Shown: positions 46,353-55,980, numbered from the stretch's first letter. The stretch is DNA of 64,000 nucleotides from an uncultured Aquimarina sp. (GCA_947498455.1 CANMKK010000001.1:186001-250000), one strand, 5' to 3'. Numbers and translations are program-made. The notes: generated by a model from the letters alone, not told the origin.

Positions 46353-47597
46353 ATGAAAAAAGAAAGTGTTGATGTTTTGGTAATAGGTGCAGGCCCTTCT
46401 GGAAGTGTTAGTGCTGCTTACCTTAAAAAACATGGAATACATGTAAAAGTGGTTGAAAAAACCAAATTCCCCCGCTATCAGGTCGGGGAAAGCCTTATTC
46501 CAAGGTGTATGGATAATTTTGAAGAGGCAGGTCTGTTAGATTGCCTAATGGATCAAGGATATGAAAAAAAGTATGGAGCTCGTTTTATAAAAGATGATGA
46601 TCACGGATGTTTTGATTTTAGCAAAAAATACGGAGATGGCTGGGATTGGACCTGGCAAGTTCCCAGAGATCATTTTGATAAAACTCTTATTGATGAAGTT
46701 ATCAAACAAGGAGTCGAAGTAGATTTTGAAACAGAGGTTACGAATGTAGTATTCAATGGATCTGATTCTATAACTACTGTAAAACATAAAGATAATACAG
46801 AAAGTCAAATTGAAGCTAAATTTGTTATAGATTCCAGTGGTTTTGGTCGAGTAATAGCTAGACAACTTGGACTTGAAGCTTCTCCAAAAATTGCAGAACA
46901 CGGTTCTATTTTCACCCAAGTTAAAGATATTAATAGACCTGAAGGTACAGAAGGTACACTTATTACTTTTGAAATTATAGAAACCGAAGTATGGTTTTGG
47001 TATATTCCTTTTTCTAATGGCAATACCAGTATTGGTTTTGTAGGTCCTATGGATTGGATTAATAAATATAAAGGGAGTAATTCTGAAGTTTTACTGGAAA
47101 TGATGAAAACTTCTAAATACTATGGGGATCAATTCAAAGATATCCCCTATTTATTCGAACCTTATAAAGTAGAGAATATTGCTAAAAATGTAACTAAATT
47201 ATTTGGTGATGGCTTTGTTCTTACTGGTAACAGTGCAGAATTTTTGGATCCTGTTTTTTCCTCTGGTGTTTCGTTTGCTACAGAATCGGGTCTATTAGCA
47301 GCAAAACTTGCTATTAAAGAATTAAATAACGAAGATGTTGATTGGCAAACAGATTTTGTAGATTATATGAAAAGAGGTGTTAATGTTTTCTCTTCTTATG
47401 TAAAAGAGTGGTATACAGGAAATCTTCAGAAAATTATCTTTCATAAAAACGAAAACCCTGTTTTTAAAGAACAAATATGTGCGGTACTAGCAGGATATGT
47501 ATGGGATGAAACCAATCCTTTCGTTAAAAAGCATAACCGTATCATCCGTAATGTTGCAAAACTTATAGAAATGGAAGAGAGTAGCACTACTGAGTAG
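46353..47597 (+). CDS. FAD-dependent halogenase/hydroxylase-like oxidoreductase
   Basis: The 414-residue flavoprotein has GAGPSGSVSAAYLKKHG (GxGxxG) at residues ~12-28, RYQVGESLIP, and KKYGARF with a lysine in the place used by phenolic flavin-dependent halogenases. The halogenase-type WFWYIP appears near residue 212, and FVLTGNSAEFLDPVFSSGV follows. It could halogenate or hydroxylate the aromatic ring of the pigment; chlorinated flexirubins are known. It is the only + strand gene of the cluster, 101 bp from the lyase start. A terminator follows the stop. Confidence 0.82.
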   Translation: MKKESVDVLVIGAGPSGSVSAAYLKKHGIHVKVVEKTKFPRYQVGESLIPRCMDNFEEAGLLDCLMDQGYEKKYGARFIKDDDHGCFDFSKKYGDGWDWTWQVPRDHFDKTLIDEVIKQGVEVDFETEVTNVVFNGSDSITTVKHKDNTESQIEAKFVIDSSGFGRVIARQLGLEASPKIAEHGSIFTQVKDINRPEGTEGTLITFEIIETEVWFWYIPFSNGNTSIGFVGPMDWINKYKGSNSEVLLEMMKTSKYYGDQFKDIPYLFEPYKVENIAKNVTKLFGDGFVLTGNSAEFLDPVFSSGVSFATESGLLAAKLAIKELNNEDVDWQTDFVDYMKRGVNVFSSYVKEWYTGNLQKIIFHKNENPVFKEQICAVLAGYVWDETNPFVKKHNRIIRNVAKLIEMEESSTTE

Positions 47598-47610
47598 TGA
47601 ACTATTATTA

Positions 47611-47656
47611 TGAGATAAAAAAAAGGAAACAAATTGTTTCCTTTTTTTTATCTCAT
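47611..47656. terminator. Bidirectional terminator
   Basis: A perfect inverted repeat (TGAGATAAAAAAAAGGAAAC and its complement) with a 6-base loop and flanking A and T runs lies between the convergent genes ending at 47597 (+) and 47665 (-). Confidence 0.85.
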
Positions 47657-47664
47657 AATTGGTG

Positions 47665-49335
47665 TTATTTCTTAGTGGTTATTTTTACTAGGAAATTTTT
47701 CTTATCCTGCGTTCCCTCCAATAAAATTTCTGAATCGGATAAAGCAAAAACGTCATCCATTTCAATGTATCCTAGTTTCTTTCCATTATTAAAACCTCGT
47801 CCATTAATAATTGCCTCCCTACGAACTTCTCCTGTTTTATCATTTATTATGCATGTAGTAAAATACCCCCCTGATTCACCAAAAGAATCATAAGGAGCAT
47901 GATCATATGGTAAATTTATATTTTTTATGTTATCCCAAAATAGTATATAATGTTCATTTCCTAAAAACTTATGCGAATAGGAGTTGTTTTCTTTACCTCG
48001 CCTACTGACTTGCGATTTTGGCAACTTATGCATCCAAGCAAGAGAGTCATCTTTATTAATTTTTGCTGCGAATATATCCCTATAATAATACCTATAAACA
48101 GTTCGCATATTTCCGCTAGACCTTGTAACGAACTTTTCCTCCACATACCTCTGCTCTCCAAAAAGAACATAACTACCATCATTATTTATAGCGATAAGAT
48201 TTAATTTTAAATTTTCGAATGAAGGTATTACCTCTTTGCTATTTTCTTCTTTCTTAATTTTCTTTTTTTCTTTTTTATTCGCATATTTTTTCAATAATTC
48301 TAAAGGAAAATCATGACTTTTAAAATTACTTACCTCTCCTTCTTTATTTAATTTAATTGTAAAAATACCGGTAGCATGACCTTCTTTCACTCCAAATACA
48401 CCAACACTTTCATCATGGTTTTTAAAAGTTCCTGTCAATACAATATTAGATTCTGAATCTTCAATCAACCCTATTTCCTCAATTAATTTAGCTTCTAAAT
48501 CTATTTTATGTTTTATTATATTATTTGTCCCTTTTTTAACTTCGAAAAGTTCAAAATGATAATTCGCTTTTTTTTCTTTTTTCTTTTGTTCATCAGTACT
48601 ATCATCATTATAAACAGAAGCAAGCATATAAAAATTTCCCTGAACATCAATTAAATAACCTTTATTATTCATCTTCTTTTCAGTATATGGCACTTCAACT
48701 AGTCCTTTCCAATCTAATTCTAAGTCATCATTAAATACATTTATAGTTATTCTATCATAACTTTTAGAATCATCTCTAAATTTTGGTTTTAATCGATACT
48801 GAATCAATAACCTCTTTTCATCTAAAGATAATTCGTAATAATACTTTCTATAAGTTCCAAGTTTTAGGGCTATAGAATTAACTTTTTTTGCCGCAAAATT
48901 CCCTGCAACTTTCCCCTCTTGTCTAATAATTTCTTTTTGCTCTCCTATTTCTAGAGTTTCTAAGGATATCTTTTGTGCTTCAAGCGATTCTATTTTATTT
49001 TTCCTATCCCATTTAGCATAAAAAAGCACAATATTATTTCCTACGCGTAATATTTTCTCAAATTGTATTATGTTTTTAGTTTTAAAAAACTTTTCATGAA
49101 TAATCCTATCTATTTCTTTAAAAGTAATAAGGTCAAATTTCTGAATAACCAGGTTTTTCTTCTGTTTCTTGATTACTACCACATAGTCCTTAAATTTATA
49201 AAACTTTTTAAAACCTGCTTCTACTTCCTTATATTCTTCTCCTACTTCTACGATGAAATTATCTGAAAGCTTAGGATCTTGAGCATACATAATTATTCCA
49301 ATAAACAGTAAAAAAAGTAATAGTTTAATTTTCAT
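47665..49335 (-). CDS. Secreted protein of unknown function
   Basis: The 556-residue protein has a signal peptide ending in MYAQ (residues 1-19). The mature part is Lys- and Glu-rich, mostly beta, with repeated FxxFKxY-like stretches near the start and a conserved-looking MHKLPKSQVSR. No membrane segment or sorting domain was recognised. It lies after the terminator of the FAD-enzyme gene, with a separate promoter, so it need not belong to the pigment pathway. The 236 bp upstream (49336-49571) contain no gene. Confidence 0.75.
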   Translation of the reverse strand: MKIKLLLFLLFIGIIMYAQDPKLSDNFIVEVGEEYKEVEAGFKKFYKFKDYVVVIKKQKKNLVIQKFDLITFKEIDRIIHEKFFKTKNIIQFEKILRVGNNIVLFYAKWDRKNKIESLEAQKISLETLEIGEQKEIIRQEGKVAGNFAAKKVNSIALKLGTYRKYYYELSLDEKRLLIQYRLKPKFRDDSKSYDRITINVFNDDLELDWKGLVEVPYTEKKMNNKGYLIDVQGNFYMLASVYNDDSTDEQKKKEKKANYHFELFEVKKGTNNIIKHKIDLEAKLIEEIGLIEDSESNIVLTGTFKNHDESVGVFGVKEGHATGIFTIKLNKEGEVSNFKSHDFPLELLKKYANKKEKKKIKKEENSKEVIPSFENLKLNLIAINNDGSYVLFGEQRYVEEKFVTRSSGNMRTVYRYYYRDIFAAKINKDDSLAWMHKLPKSQVSRRGKENNSYSHKFLGNEHYILFWDNIKNINLPYDHAPYDSFGESGGYFTTCIINDKTGEVRREAIINGRGFNNGKKLGYIEMDDVFALSDSEILLEGTQDKKNFLVKITTKK

Positions 49336-49571
49336 TTTTGTTAGTTTAGTTTTTATCTAATATTAATTCACATTTTACAGGTAAACTTCCCGTTCAACAT
49401 ATAACCATCTACAATTAGTGTTCTGTGGGCGGTAAATGTTACCCTATCATTTTCATTTTTTTACATAAAATTTTACTCTAGGAGTCATTAATACCCTTGA
49501 GGTTATTAATTCTTAAAGTTTTATATTATCTTAAAAAAATATTTGCGCATCGTGAAAATTAAGTTTTTCCG

Positions 49572-52025
49572 CTAATAATTATCCACATTAATAATTAATC
49601 GAACACCCGAGAATTCTTTAATACTTTTAAATGAGGTATTTACTTTTTTAATCGCTTCTTTTGTCTTACCCAATGATTGTCCGTGAGGAATTTTTATCAA
49701 AATATTTTTATGATATTGATTTCGTATTCTTGCTACCGGAGGGGATTCTGGTCCTAGAACATATTCTTTAAAAATCATTGTTAGGGATTTTGCCAACCAT
49801 ACTGTGGCATCATTCACTCTATTATAATCCTTATGCTTAGCTGTTATTTTTATAATTCTATAAAAAGGAGGGTATTTATACTGATGTCTTTCTTCTATCT
49901 GATCTTTATACATTCCTTTAAAATCATTTACTGATACTTGCTGCAATATTTGATGATATGGATTATAGGTCTGAATCAGCACTTTCCCCCTTTTTTTTGT
50001 TCTCCCTGCCCTTCCTGCAACTTGCTGCATTAACTGAAAACTCCTTTCGTGTGCTCTAAAATCAGGAAAATTAAGAAGGTTATCAGCATTCATAACTCCT
50101 ACTAATGTGATATTCCTAAAATCCAGTCCTTTGGTTAACATTTGTGTTCCTACAAGAATATCAATTTCTCCTTGTTCAAATTGATTGATAATCTTTTCAT
50201 ACCCGTATTTTCCTCTGGTAGTATCTTGATCCATTCGTCCTACATTATGCTCCGGAAACAATTCTTTAAGCTCATCTTCTATCTGTTGCGTACCTAGCCC
50301 TTTGGTTGATAATTCTGTACTCTCACAAGCCATGCATTTCATAAGCATTGCCATATGATACCCACAATAATGACATCGTAATTGGTTACGATAATTATGG
50401 TATGTAAGACTTACATCACAATTCGGGCATTGTGGAGAGTGACCACAGGTATTGCATTCTACTACCGGTGAGAATCCTCTTCTGTTCTGAAATAAAATTA
50501 CTTGCTCCCCTTCTTTTAGCACCTCCTGCATAGCTAGCAATAGTGTATCACTAAAATGGCCGGTCATTTCTTTTCTTTTGTATTTTGTTTTTAAATCAAC
50601 CAAGTTTATTTCGGGCATAAGGATATTTCCGTGCCTTCTGGTTAATTCTACAAGACCGTACTTTTTTTGCTTCGCATTATAATATGTTTCTATTGATGGA
50701 GTAGCTGATCCCAATATTACTTTTGCTCCAAACATATGTGATAAAACTATCGCAGTATCCCTAGCATGATACCTTGGAGCAGGATCATATTGCTTAAATG
50801 AGTTTTCATGTTCTTCATCAATTATTATCAACCCTAAATTAGTAAACGGAAGAAATATCGATGACCTAGCACCTATGATAATCTGTGCTTTGGATCTTAT
50901 ATTCTTTACATTATTCCAGGCTTCTACTCTTTCATTTACTGAATATTTAGAATGATATACTGTAAGCTTTTCTCCGAAGTATGTTTGGAGTCTGGTAATT
51001 AATTGTGTTGTTAATGCTATTTCTGGTAATAGATAAAGTACTTGCTTACCTTCTTGTAGTTTTTCCTCTATTAGTTTTACGTAAATTTCAGTTTTACCCG
51101 AAGCTGTTACACCGTGTAATAAACACACATCTTTTTCTAGAAAAGTATTTTTTACTTCCTGAAGAGCTAATTCTTGATACTCATTAAGTTTTTTTGTGTT
51201 GTCAATAGAATTTCCTTCATATTCCACTCTATCTGTTTCTAGATGATACTCTTCTAATATCTCCTTACTTATTAATGTTTTTATTACGGTACTACTAGTT
51301 CCTGCTATTTTTACTAAGTCACTAACTTTGATAGGCTTTTTAGTCTTGGATTGTGCAACAAAAAGATGCATTAAAACTTCTTTTTGTTTTGGAGCACGAT
51401 TCATAACATTTAATAAGGATTGTAATTTATCGTCTGTATTATAATCAGAGTGTAATTTTACGTATCGAATTATCTTTGGTTTATATTGTTCATATATTTC
51501 TTCCTGAACTGTAATTATTTGTTTTTCTATTAATCTCTTAATTACAGGTAATACACTTTTTTTTCCTGTAATACTCATTACTTCCTGTATACGCAGTAAA
51601 CTTTGATGTTGTAGGGCTTCATATATTAAAAACTCATCATCTTTTAATATAGAATCATCTATAGAAACCTCATCTTTCCTTACAATAATGGTTTCACTTT
51701 CTAATAAGAATGCACTTGGTAACGCTGCCTTCATCACTTCGCCTTTAGAGCACATATAATACGACGAAATCCAGTCCCATAATTTTAATTGATTACTAGT
51801 TACTATAGGAGTTTCATCTAAAATATGTTCAATTTCCTTAGGTTCATATATCAATGGTGCTTGCGTATGTACCCGCATCACCAAAGCAGCGTATACCTTG
51901 CTTTTTCCAAATTGTACCGCAACACGCATTCCGGGTTTTAAAAAAGCAGCTTCATTTTGGTTTATACCATAGGTAAACTCTTTTTCAAGAGGGATTGGAA
52001 GAATTACATCTATGAAATATGACAT
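49572..52025 (-). CDS. priA: Primosomal replication restart helicase PriA
   Basis: The 817-residue protein has an N-terminal DNA-binding region, then Walker A GVTASGKT near residue 305, a DEEH box, GSATPSIETY, eight cysteines in Zn-binding pairs (CNTCGHSPQCPNC, CHYCG, CMACES) near residues 530-575, and the helicase QVAGRAGR motif. These are the complete PriA set. It reloads DnaB at stalled forks. It is monocistronic here, on the - strand. Confidence 0.95.
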   Translation of the reverse strand: MSYFIDVILPIPLEKEFTYGINQNEAAFLKPGMRVAVQFGKSKVYAALVMRVHTQAPLIYEPKEIEHILDETPIVTSNQLKLWDWISSYYMCSKGEVMKAALPSAFLLESETIIVRKDEVSIDDSILKDDEFLIYEALQHQSLLRIQEVMSITGKKSVLPVIKRLIEKQIITVQEEIYEQYKPKIIRYVKLHSDYNTDDKLQSLLNVMNRAPKQKEVLMHLFVAQSKTKKPIKVSDLVKIAGTSSTVIKTLISKEILEEYHLETDRVEYEGNSIDNTKKLNEYQELALQEVKNTFLEKDVCLLHGVTASGKTEIYVKLIEEKLQEGKQVLYLLPEIALTTQLITRLQTYFGEKLTVYHSKYSVNERVEAWNNVKNIRSKAQIIIGARSSIFLPFTNLGLIIIDEEHENSFKQYDPAPRYHARDTAIVLSHMFGAKVILGSATPSIETYYNAKQKKYGLVELTRRHGNILMPEINLVDLKTKYKRKEMTGHFSDTLLLAMQEVLKEGEQVILFQNRRGFSPVVECNTCGHSPQCPNCDVSLTYHNYRNQLRCHYCGYHMAMLMKCMACESTELSTKGLGTQQIEDELKELFPEHNVGRMDQDTTRGKYGYEKIINQFEQGEIDILVGTQMLTKGLDFRNITLVGVMNADNLLNFPDFRAHERSFQLMQQVAGRAGRTKKRGKVLIQTYNPYHQILQQVSVNDFKGMYKDQIEERHQYKYPPFYRIIKITAKHKDYNRVNDATVWLAKSLTMIFKEYVLGPESPPVARIRNQYHKNILIKIPHGQSLGKTKEAIKKVNTSFKSIKEFSGVRLIINVDNY

Positions 52026-52377
52026 CGATATTTTTTATTCTCAACAAAAATACAAGTTTAGGCATTAGCATCCGAAACTTTTGAATCAAGATCGCTTCGC
52101 TGTTAGAGACAAGAGTCAAGACAAAATGATTTTCAATTTGCAAAAACTAGTCAACTACCTCGGAGCAAGCTCACGAGGCGTCCAGCGGAAAAACAGTTTT
52201 TACATTTCCAGGCAAGCCTCGGAGAATTAAACTCCACAATGTGAATTAATACGATTTACGCATAAAACTTTCGGATAGTTGTGAAGTTTGGTATAAAGAA
52301 TCTTGGCATATTCATAAATTATAAAAGCTGGATTCTAGAGTCCAGCTTTTATAATTTATGAATATATATGTTAGCTT
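52026..52377. repeat. Gene-free region with dispersed element copies
   Basis: At 52063-52120 it carries the dispersed element (GCATCCGAAACTTTTGAATC...GCTTCGCTGTTAGA) seen at 9641. From 52154 it carries the ACTACCTCGGAGC block also at 6184, and at 52248-52273 the exact reverse complement of 6150-6175. A terminator-like hairpin closes the region. No gene is seen. Confidence 0.65.
52311..52362 (-). terminator. Terminator hairpin after the first chalcone-isomerase-like gene
   Basis: A 22-bp stem, TTCATAAATTATAAAAGCTGGA paired with its complement, surrounds an 8-base loop. It lies 16 bp beyond the stop of the - strand gene ending at 52378 and has A/T-rich flanks. Confidence 0.7.
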
Positions 52378-52944
52378 TTACCCATTTGCTCCTAACATAC
52401 CACCTTTTATAAGTTGACAAGCAGGTTCGTTTCCTAACCAAATTTTAAATAAGGCATACTTAAAATCTCTTCCTTCTATAAAACCAAGCTCTTCGCCATT
52501 TTTATATGTTTTAATTCCTTTGCCTTTAATATATACTAAATCGAAGTAATCATTTCTTTGCATAGGAGAAGAAAATAATTTTAAAAACTCATTAATTCTT
52601 TCATCTAAATTTTGAGTATTGCCAAACATCGCATCATCAAAACCCTTTTTAAATACTTTTATCATTCTTTTGTTTGTAACTTTTCTAGACACAATATTTA
52701 ATCTAATAGACATTGTCTCATCAGAATCTAACACTGTTTTTTGATCTCTATACTTTTTCTTGGTATACAACCCTCCAGAATATGTATCAATCCCTATAAC
52801 ACTTCTCATTCCGGCTCCGTTAAGTGTAAGTTCTTCTTCTTCAAAAGTTATCTTATATGGTAATACGATATCTCCAACTCGTACCTGTGCAGTTGCTAAA
52901 GAAGTAATAATTAAAATTGCTATTAAAGTAGATATGTTTTTCAT
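52378..52944 (-). CDS. Periplasmic chalcone isomerase-like protein (paralogue 1)
   Basis: The 188-residue protein has a signal peptide (ending TSLATAQ) and the bacterial chalcone-isomerase-like pattern: LNGAGMRSVIGIDTYSGGLYTKKK near residues 40-63, the KKGFDDAMFGN helix and GRDFKYALFKIWLGNEPACQLIKGGMLG at the C-terminus. Bacterial members mostly lack shown flavonoid activity and are thought to bind fatty acids or other lipids. It is one of three paralogues at 52378, 53771 and 54466. Confidence 0.85.
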   Translation of the reverse strand: MKNISTLIAILIITSLATAQVRVGDIVLPYKITFEEEELTLNGAGMRSVIGIDTYSGGLYTKKKYRDQKTVLDSDETMSIRLNIVSRKVTNKRMIKVFKKGFDDAMFGNTQNLDERINEFLKLFSSPMQRNDYFDLVYIKGKGIKTYKNGEELGFIEGRDFKYALFKIWLGNEPACQLIKGGMLGANG

Positions 52945-53055
52945 TGTTTAGTTTTTTTTTATGTGATATTAGTTGGGGAATGCTAAAAAAACTAACAAAC
53001 AAAACGTTAAAATTTTTTATCTTTTTTTTAATTTCATTTCAGAATCTTAGATGTT

Positions 53056-53490
53056 CTATACTTTTATCCATTGTTGGGTTCTATAGAAAAAAGCTATATA
53101 TCCTCTAACATTTAATATATTAGGGTTACTCAAATCAACCCAAATTTTACACTTATAAACCTTACCATTTTCAGGGTCCAAAATAGTACCTCCTTCATAT
53201 TCATCTTCATTTTTTCTTAATTTTTTTATAATCACCATTCCTTCTATTGGTTTATTATAATTTTTTCCTTCACAAGCTATACAGGCCTTTTTTCGGTCAG
53301 ATTCTTTAAGTATTCTTTTAATCTTACCATATAATTTATCTCCGACTTTATAAATTTCAACAATTGATTTAGCTTCGCCTGTAGAGTCATCAATTGTCTT
53401 CCATTGTCCTAAAACATGTTCTTGTGCAATGGTTACATTATAAGATATCATTACCAAAATTGTGATAAAAATACTTTCGTATACTTTCAT
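53056..53490 (-). CDS. DUF2147-type secreted protein
   Basis: The 144-residue protein has a signal peptide (ending NVTIAQ) followed by VLGQWKTIDDSTGEAKSIVEIYKVGDKLYGKI, CIACEGKNYNKPIEGMVI and DPENGKVYKCKIW. This order is typical of DUF2147 proteins, which form a small beta-barrel with lipocalin-like look. It is flanked by two chalcone-isomerase-like genes, and both families may handle lipids (inference). It has its own transcription unit. Confidence 0.85.
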   Translation of the reverse strand: MKVYESIFITILVMISYNVTIAQEHVLGQWKTIDDSTGEAKSIVEIYKVGDKLYGKIKRILKESDRKKACIACEGKNYNKPIEGMVIIKKLRKNEDEYEGGTILDPENGKVYKCKIWVDLSNPNILNVRGYIAFFYRTQQWIKV

Positions 53491-53719
53491 ATTTTATATA
53501 ATTATTGTTAAGATTTTAATTCGAGAGTTTCACCTAAAGAAAAAACTTCTTGTTTTTATAGATAAAATCTTCATATTGATTCAGAATCGATTCATTTTCT
53601 TAAGAAAGAAATCTTTATCAACAAAATAGGTTAGTTTCTACTTATTTCTCACTCTAATCTTACTCTTGATTGCGCTTCGAAAATGTGTAATCTATTTGTA
53701 AAAAAATGAGGTTGAAAAT

Positions 53720-53750
53720 AAAAAAGCTATCTAATTTAGATAGCTTTTTT
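53720..53750 (-). terminator. Terminator after the second chalcone-isomerase-like gene
   Basis: AAAAAAGCTATCTAA pairs with TTAGATAGCTTTTTT to give a compact hairpin with flanking A/T runs, 20 bp beyond the stop of the gene ending at 53771 (- strand). The adjacent 53491-53719 is gene-free AT-rich DNA. Confidence 0.8.
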
Positions 53751-53770
53751 TAAATTTTTAAAAAAAATAC

Positions 53771-54337
53771 TTATTGTATTCCTAACATTCCGTTTTTAAT
53801 TTCTTCACTTGCAGGCTCATCTCCTAACCATATTTTAAATAATGCATATTTAAAATCTCTACCTTCTATAACACCTAATTCTTTACCATTTTTAAATGCT
53901 TTTACACTTTCAATATCTTTTACATATACAAGATCAAAAACATCATTCTTAACTATTGGCTGGTTAAAAAAGTTAATAAACTTATTAATTCTAGCATCTA
54001 AGGCTTTTGTATTTCCAAAAGTTGCCTTATAAAAGCCATCTCTAGCCGCTTTTATAAACTTCTTTTGAGTTACAAATCCTGATACAATATTTAATTTCAT
54101 TACCATAGTTTCATTTGCATCTAATATCACTCTCGAGTCTTTACTTTTTTTCTGTAAATATAATCCACCTGCATACATATCAATCCAAAGTACTTTCCTC
54201 ATTCCTGCTCCATTTAATTTTAGGTCTATACCTTCAAAACTTTCTTCATACGGCAAAATGGCTTTACCTACTCTAATCTGAGCCGTGGTAGTTGATAAGG
54301 ATACTATAGCAATAAGTAATAAAATAATTTTTTTCAT
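53771..54337 (-). CDS. Periplasmic chalcone isomerase-like protein (paralogue 2)
   Basis: The 188-residue protein has a signal peptide (ending LSTTTAQ) and LNGAGMRKVLWIDMYAGGLYLQKKS, DGFYKATFGNTKALDARINKF, and GRDFKYALFKIWLGDEP. It is clearly closer to paralogue 1 than to paralogue 3. It is separated from paralogue 3 by 128 bp and has its own terminator, so it probably has its own promoter. Confidence 0.85.
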   Translation of the reverse strand: MKKIILLLIAIVSLSTTTAQIRVGKAILPYEESFEGIDLKLNGAGMRKVLWIDMYAGGLYLQKKSKDSRVILDANETMVMKLNIVSGFVTQKKFIKAARDGFYKATFGNTKALDARINKFINFFNQPIVKNDVFDLVYVKDIESVKAFKNGKELGVIEGRDFKYALFKIWLGDEPASEEIKNGMLGIQ

Positions 54338-54465
54338 TTGTATTAATATGTATTATTGAGATGTGTAATAGTTGGCAAAAATAATATTTTTTCCTATGCA
54401 AGCATAGTATAAATCAATAAATTTATTCAAAAAATAGCGCTTCATCGAAAAAAAATGCATTTTAC

Positions 54466-55032
54466 CTAAGCTCCTCCCCCAAGCATCTTACTTTTTAGAT
54501 CCTTATCTACTGGTTTACTTCCTAACCATATATTAAACAGTGCTTTCTTAAAATCCAATCCTTCGACATATCCTTTCTCTACTCCATTCTTATACAATAC
54601 ACTTCCCTTTCCTTTTACATATACCATATCAAATACTTGTCCCACTTCAATCTCTTCTGTAACAAAACTTATAAATTTCTCTACTCTATCTTGCAAAGGT
54701 TCTACATTATTATTAGTTGATTTTATAAAACCGTCTCTAAGTGCAGATCCCAATTTCTTTTTGGTCATCATACCGGACAAAATATGCACTTTTACCGCCA
54801 TAGTTTCATCCGCTCCAGCAATTTCACTTGCTTTTTTACTCTTATTTTTTAAATACAATGCTCCAGCATATATATCAAAAAAGAATTTCTCCCTTAAACC
54901 AGCTCCGTTTATAACTAATTTTTCCCCACTAAATACTATTTCATTTGGTAAAGTAGCTTCTTCTATAACGGTTTGAGAATAACATAAACCAATGTTTATC
55001 AACAAAATACACAGTAAACCTATTTTTTTCAT
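54466..55032 (-). CDS. Periplasmic chalcone isomerase-like protein (paralogue 3)
   Basis: The 188-residue protein has a signal peptide (ending IGLCYSQ) and INGAGLREKFFFDIYAGALYLKNKSK, DGFIKSTNNNVEPLQDRVEKF and GLDFKKALFNIWLGSKP. It is more diverged than the other two. Immediately upstream lies the BrkB-type gene (28-bp gap), so it may be transcribed with it. Confidence 0.84.
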   Translation of the reverse strand: MKKIGLLCILLINIGLCYSQTVIEEATLPNEIVFSGEKLVINGAGLREKFFFDIYAGALYLKNKSKKASEIAGADETMAVKVHILSGMMTKKKLGSALRDGFIKSTNNNVEPLQDRVEKFISFVTEEIEVGQVFDMVYVKGKGSVLYKNGVEKGYVEGLDFKKALFNIWLGSKPVDKDLKSKMLGGGA

Positions 55033-55060
55033 GTTTAATTAATTATTATAGTTAAATATA

Positions 55061-55978
55061 TTAAAAATTCTTTTTCAATTTAATAAGAGAGGCATTTAAT
55101 TCGAACCCTAATAGTAACAAATTTGCATTAAGCCAAATGTATACCATAAGTATCAGCATAGCACCGATAGATCCATAAAGCTTATTATAATTAGAAAAAT
55201 TATCTATATAAATACCAAATAAGTATGTAGTAATTATAATCAATATCGTAGTCATAAATGCTCCAGGAGAAAAGAACCGATTCATTTTACCTTCTGTTGT
55301 TCCAAAATAAAATAACATCGCTATAATTAAAAAAATCATAAGAACAAAGATTCCATATTTTCCAAATTTTAGCCAAAATATAGTATCTTCTACTACTCCT
55401 CTTTCTTTCAGATTTTCTAATAAATAACTAAAATACAATGTAACTATTACAGTAATTAACAACAATGATACCACGATTAAAGAAACCCCTAAAGCAACAA
55501 TATACTGCTTCACAAAATTACGGTTTAGTGTGACGTGATATGAATATTCAAATCCAGAGAAAACCGCATTGATTCCATTAGTCATTAAGAAAAGTGATAA
55601 TATTAATACTGTAGATAATAATCCTCCTCGTGGATTAGATGAAATATCAGTGTAAATTTCCTCAAAAAACAATATAGACTGATCAGGTAATGCTGACATT
55701 ATAAATTCGAAAAAGTTTTCTTGAAAACCTTCTATTTGTATAAGTGGAATTAAATTTAGAAGAAATAGTAAAAAAGGAAATAATGATAAGAAAAAACTCC
55801 AAGAAATAGCACTTGCTCTTGCAGAAAATGTCCCTTTGATAATACCAATAGCATATATTTCTACCAAATCATACATCGACAATCCTTCGAATCCAGGTAA
55901 AATAATTTTTTTACCAATTTTAACTAGAAAATTAATTATTGGAATCTTTGCGAGTTTATCTTCTACAGATTTAGACAT
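55061..55978 (-). CDS. YihY/BrkB-type membrane protein
   Basis: The 305-residue protein has about six membrane helices, including ASAISWSFFLSLFPFLLFLLN (typical of the YihY/virulence factor BrkB family) near residues 58-78, and a C-terminal GSIGAMLILMVYIWLNANLLLLGFELNA. The molecular function of the family is unclear, though transport has been proposed. It follows NadC by 2 bp, so the two are cotranscribed. Confidence 0.9.
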   Translation of the reverse strand: MSKSVEDKLAKIPIINFLVKIGKKIILPGFEGLSMYDLVEIYAIGIIKGTFSARASAISWSFFLSLFPFLLFLLNLIPLIQIEGFQENFFEFIMSALPDQSILFFEEIYTDISSNPRGGLLSTVLILSLFLMTNGINAVFSGFEYSYHVTLNRNFVKQYIVALGVSLIVVSLLLITVIVTLYFSYLLENLKERGVVEDTIFWLKFGKYGIFVLMIFLIIAMLFYFGTTEGKMNRFFSPGAFMTTILIIITTYLFGIYIDNFSNYNKLYGSIGAMLILMVYIWLNANLLLLGFELNASLIKLKKNF

Positions 55979-55980
55979 AC

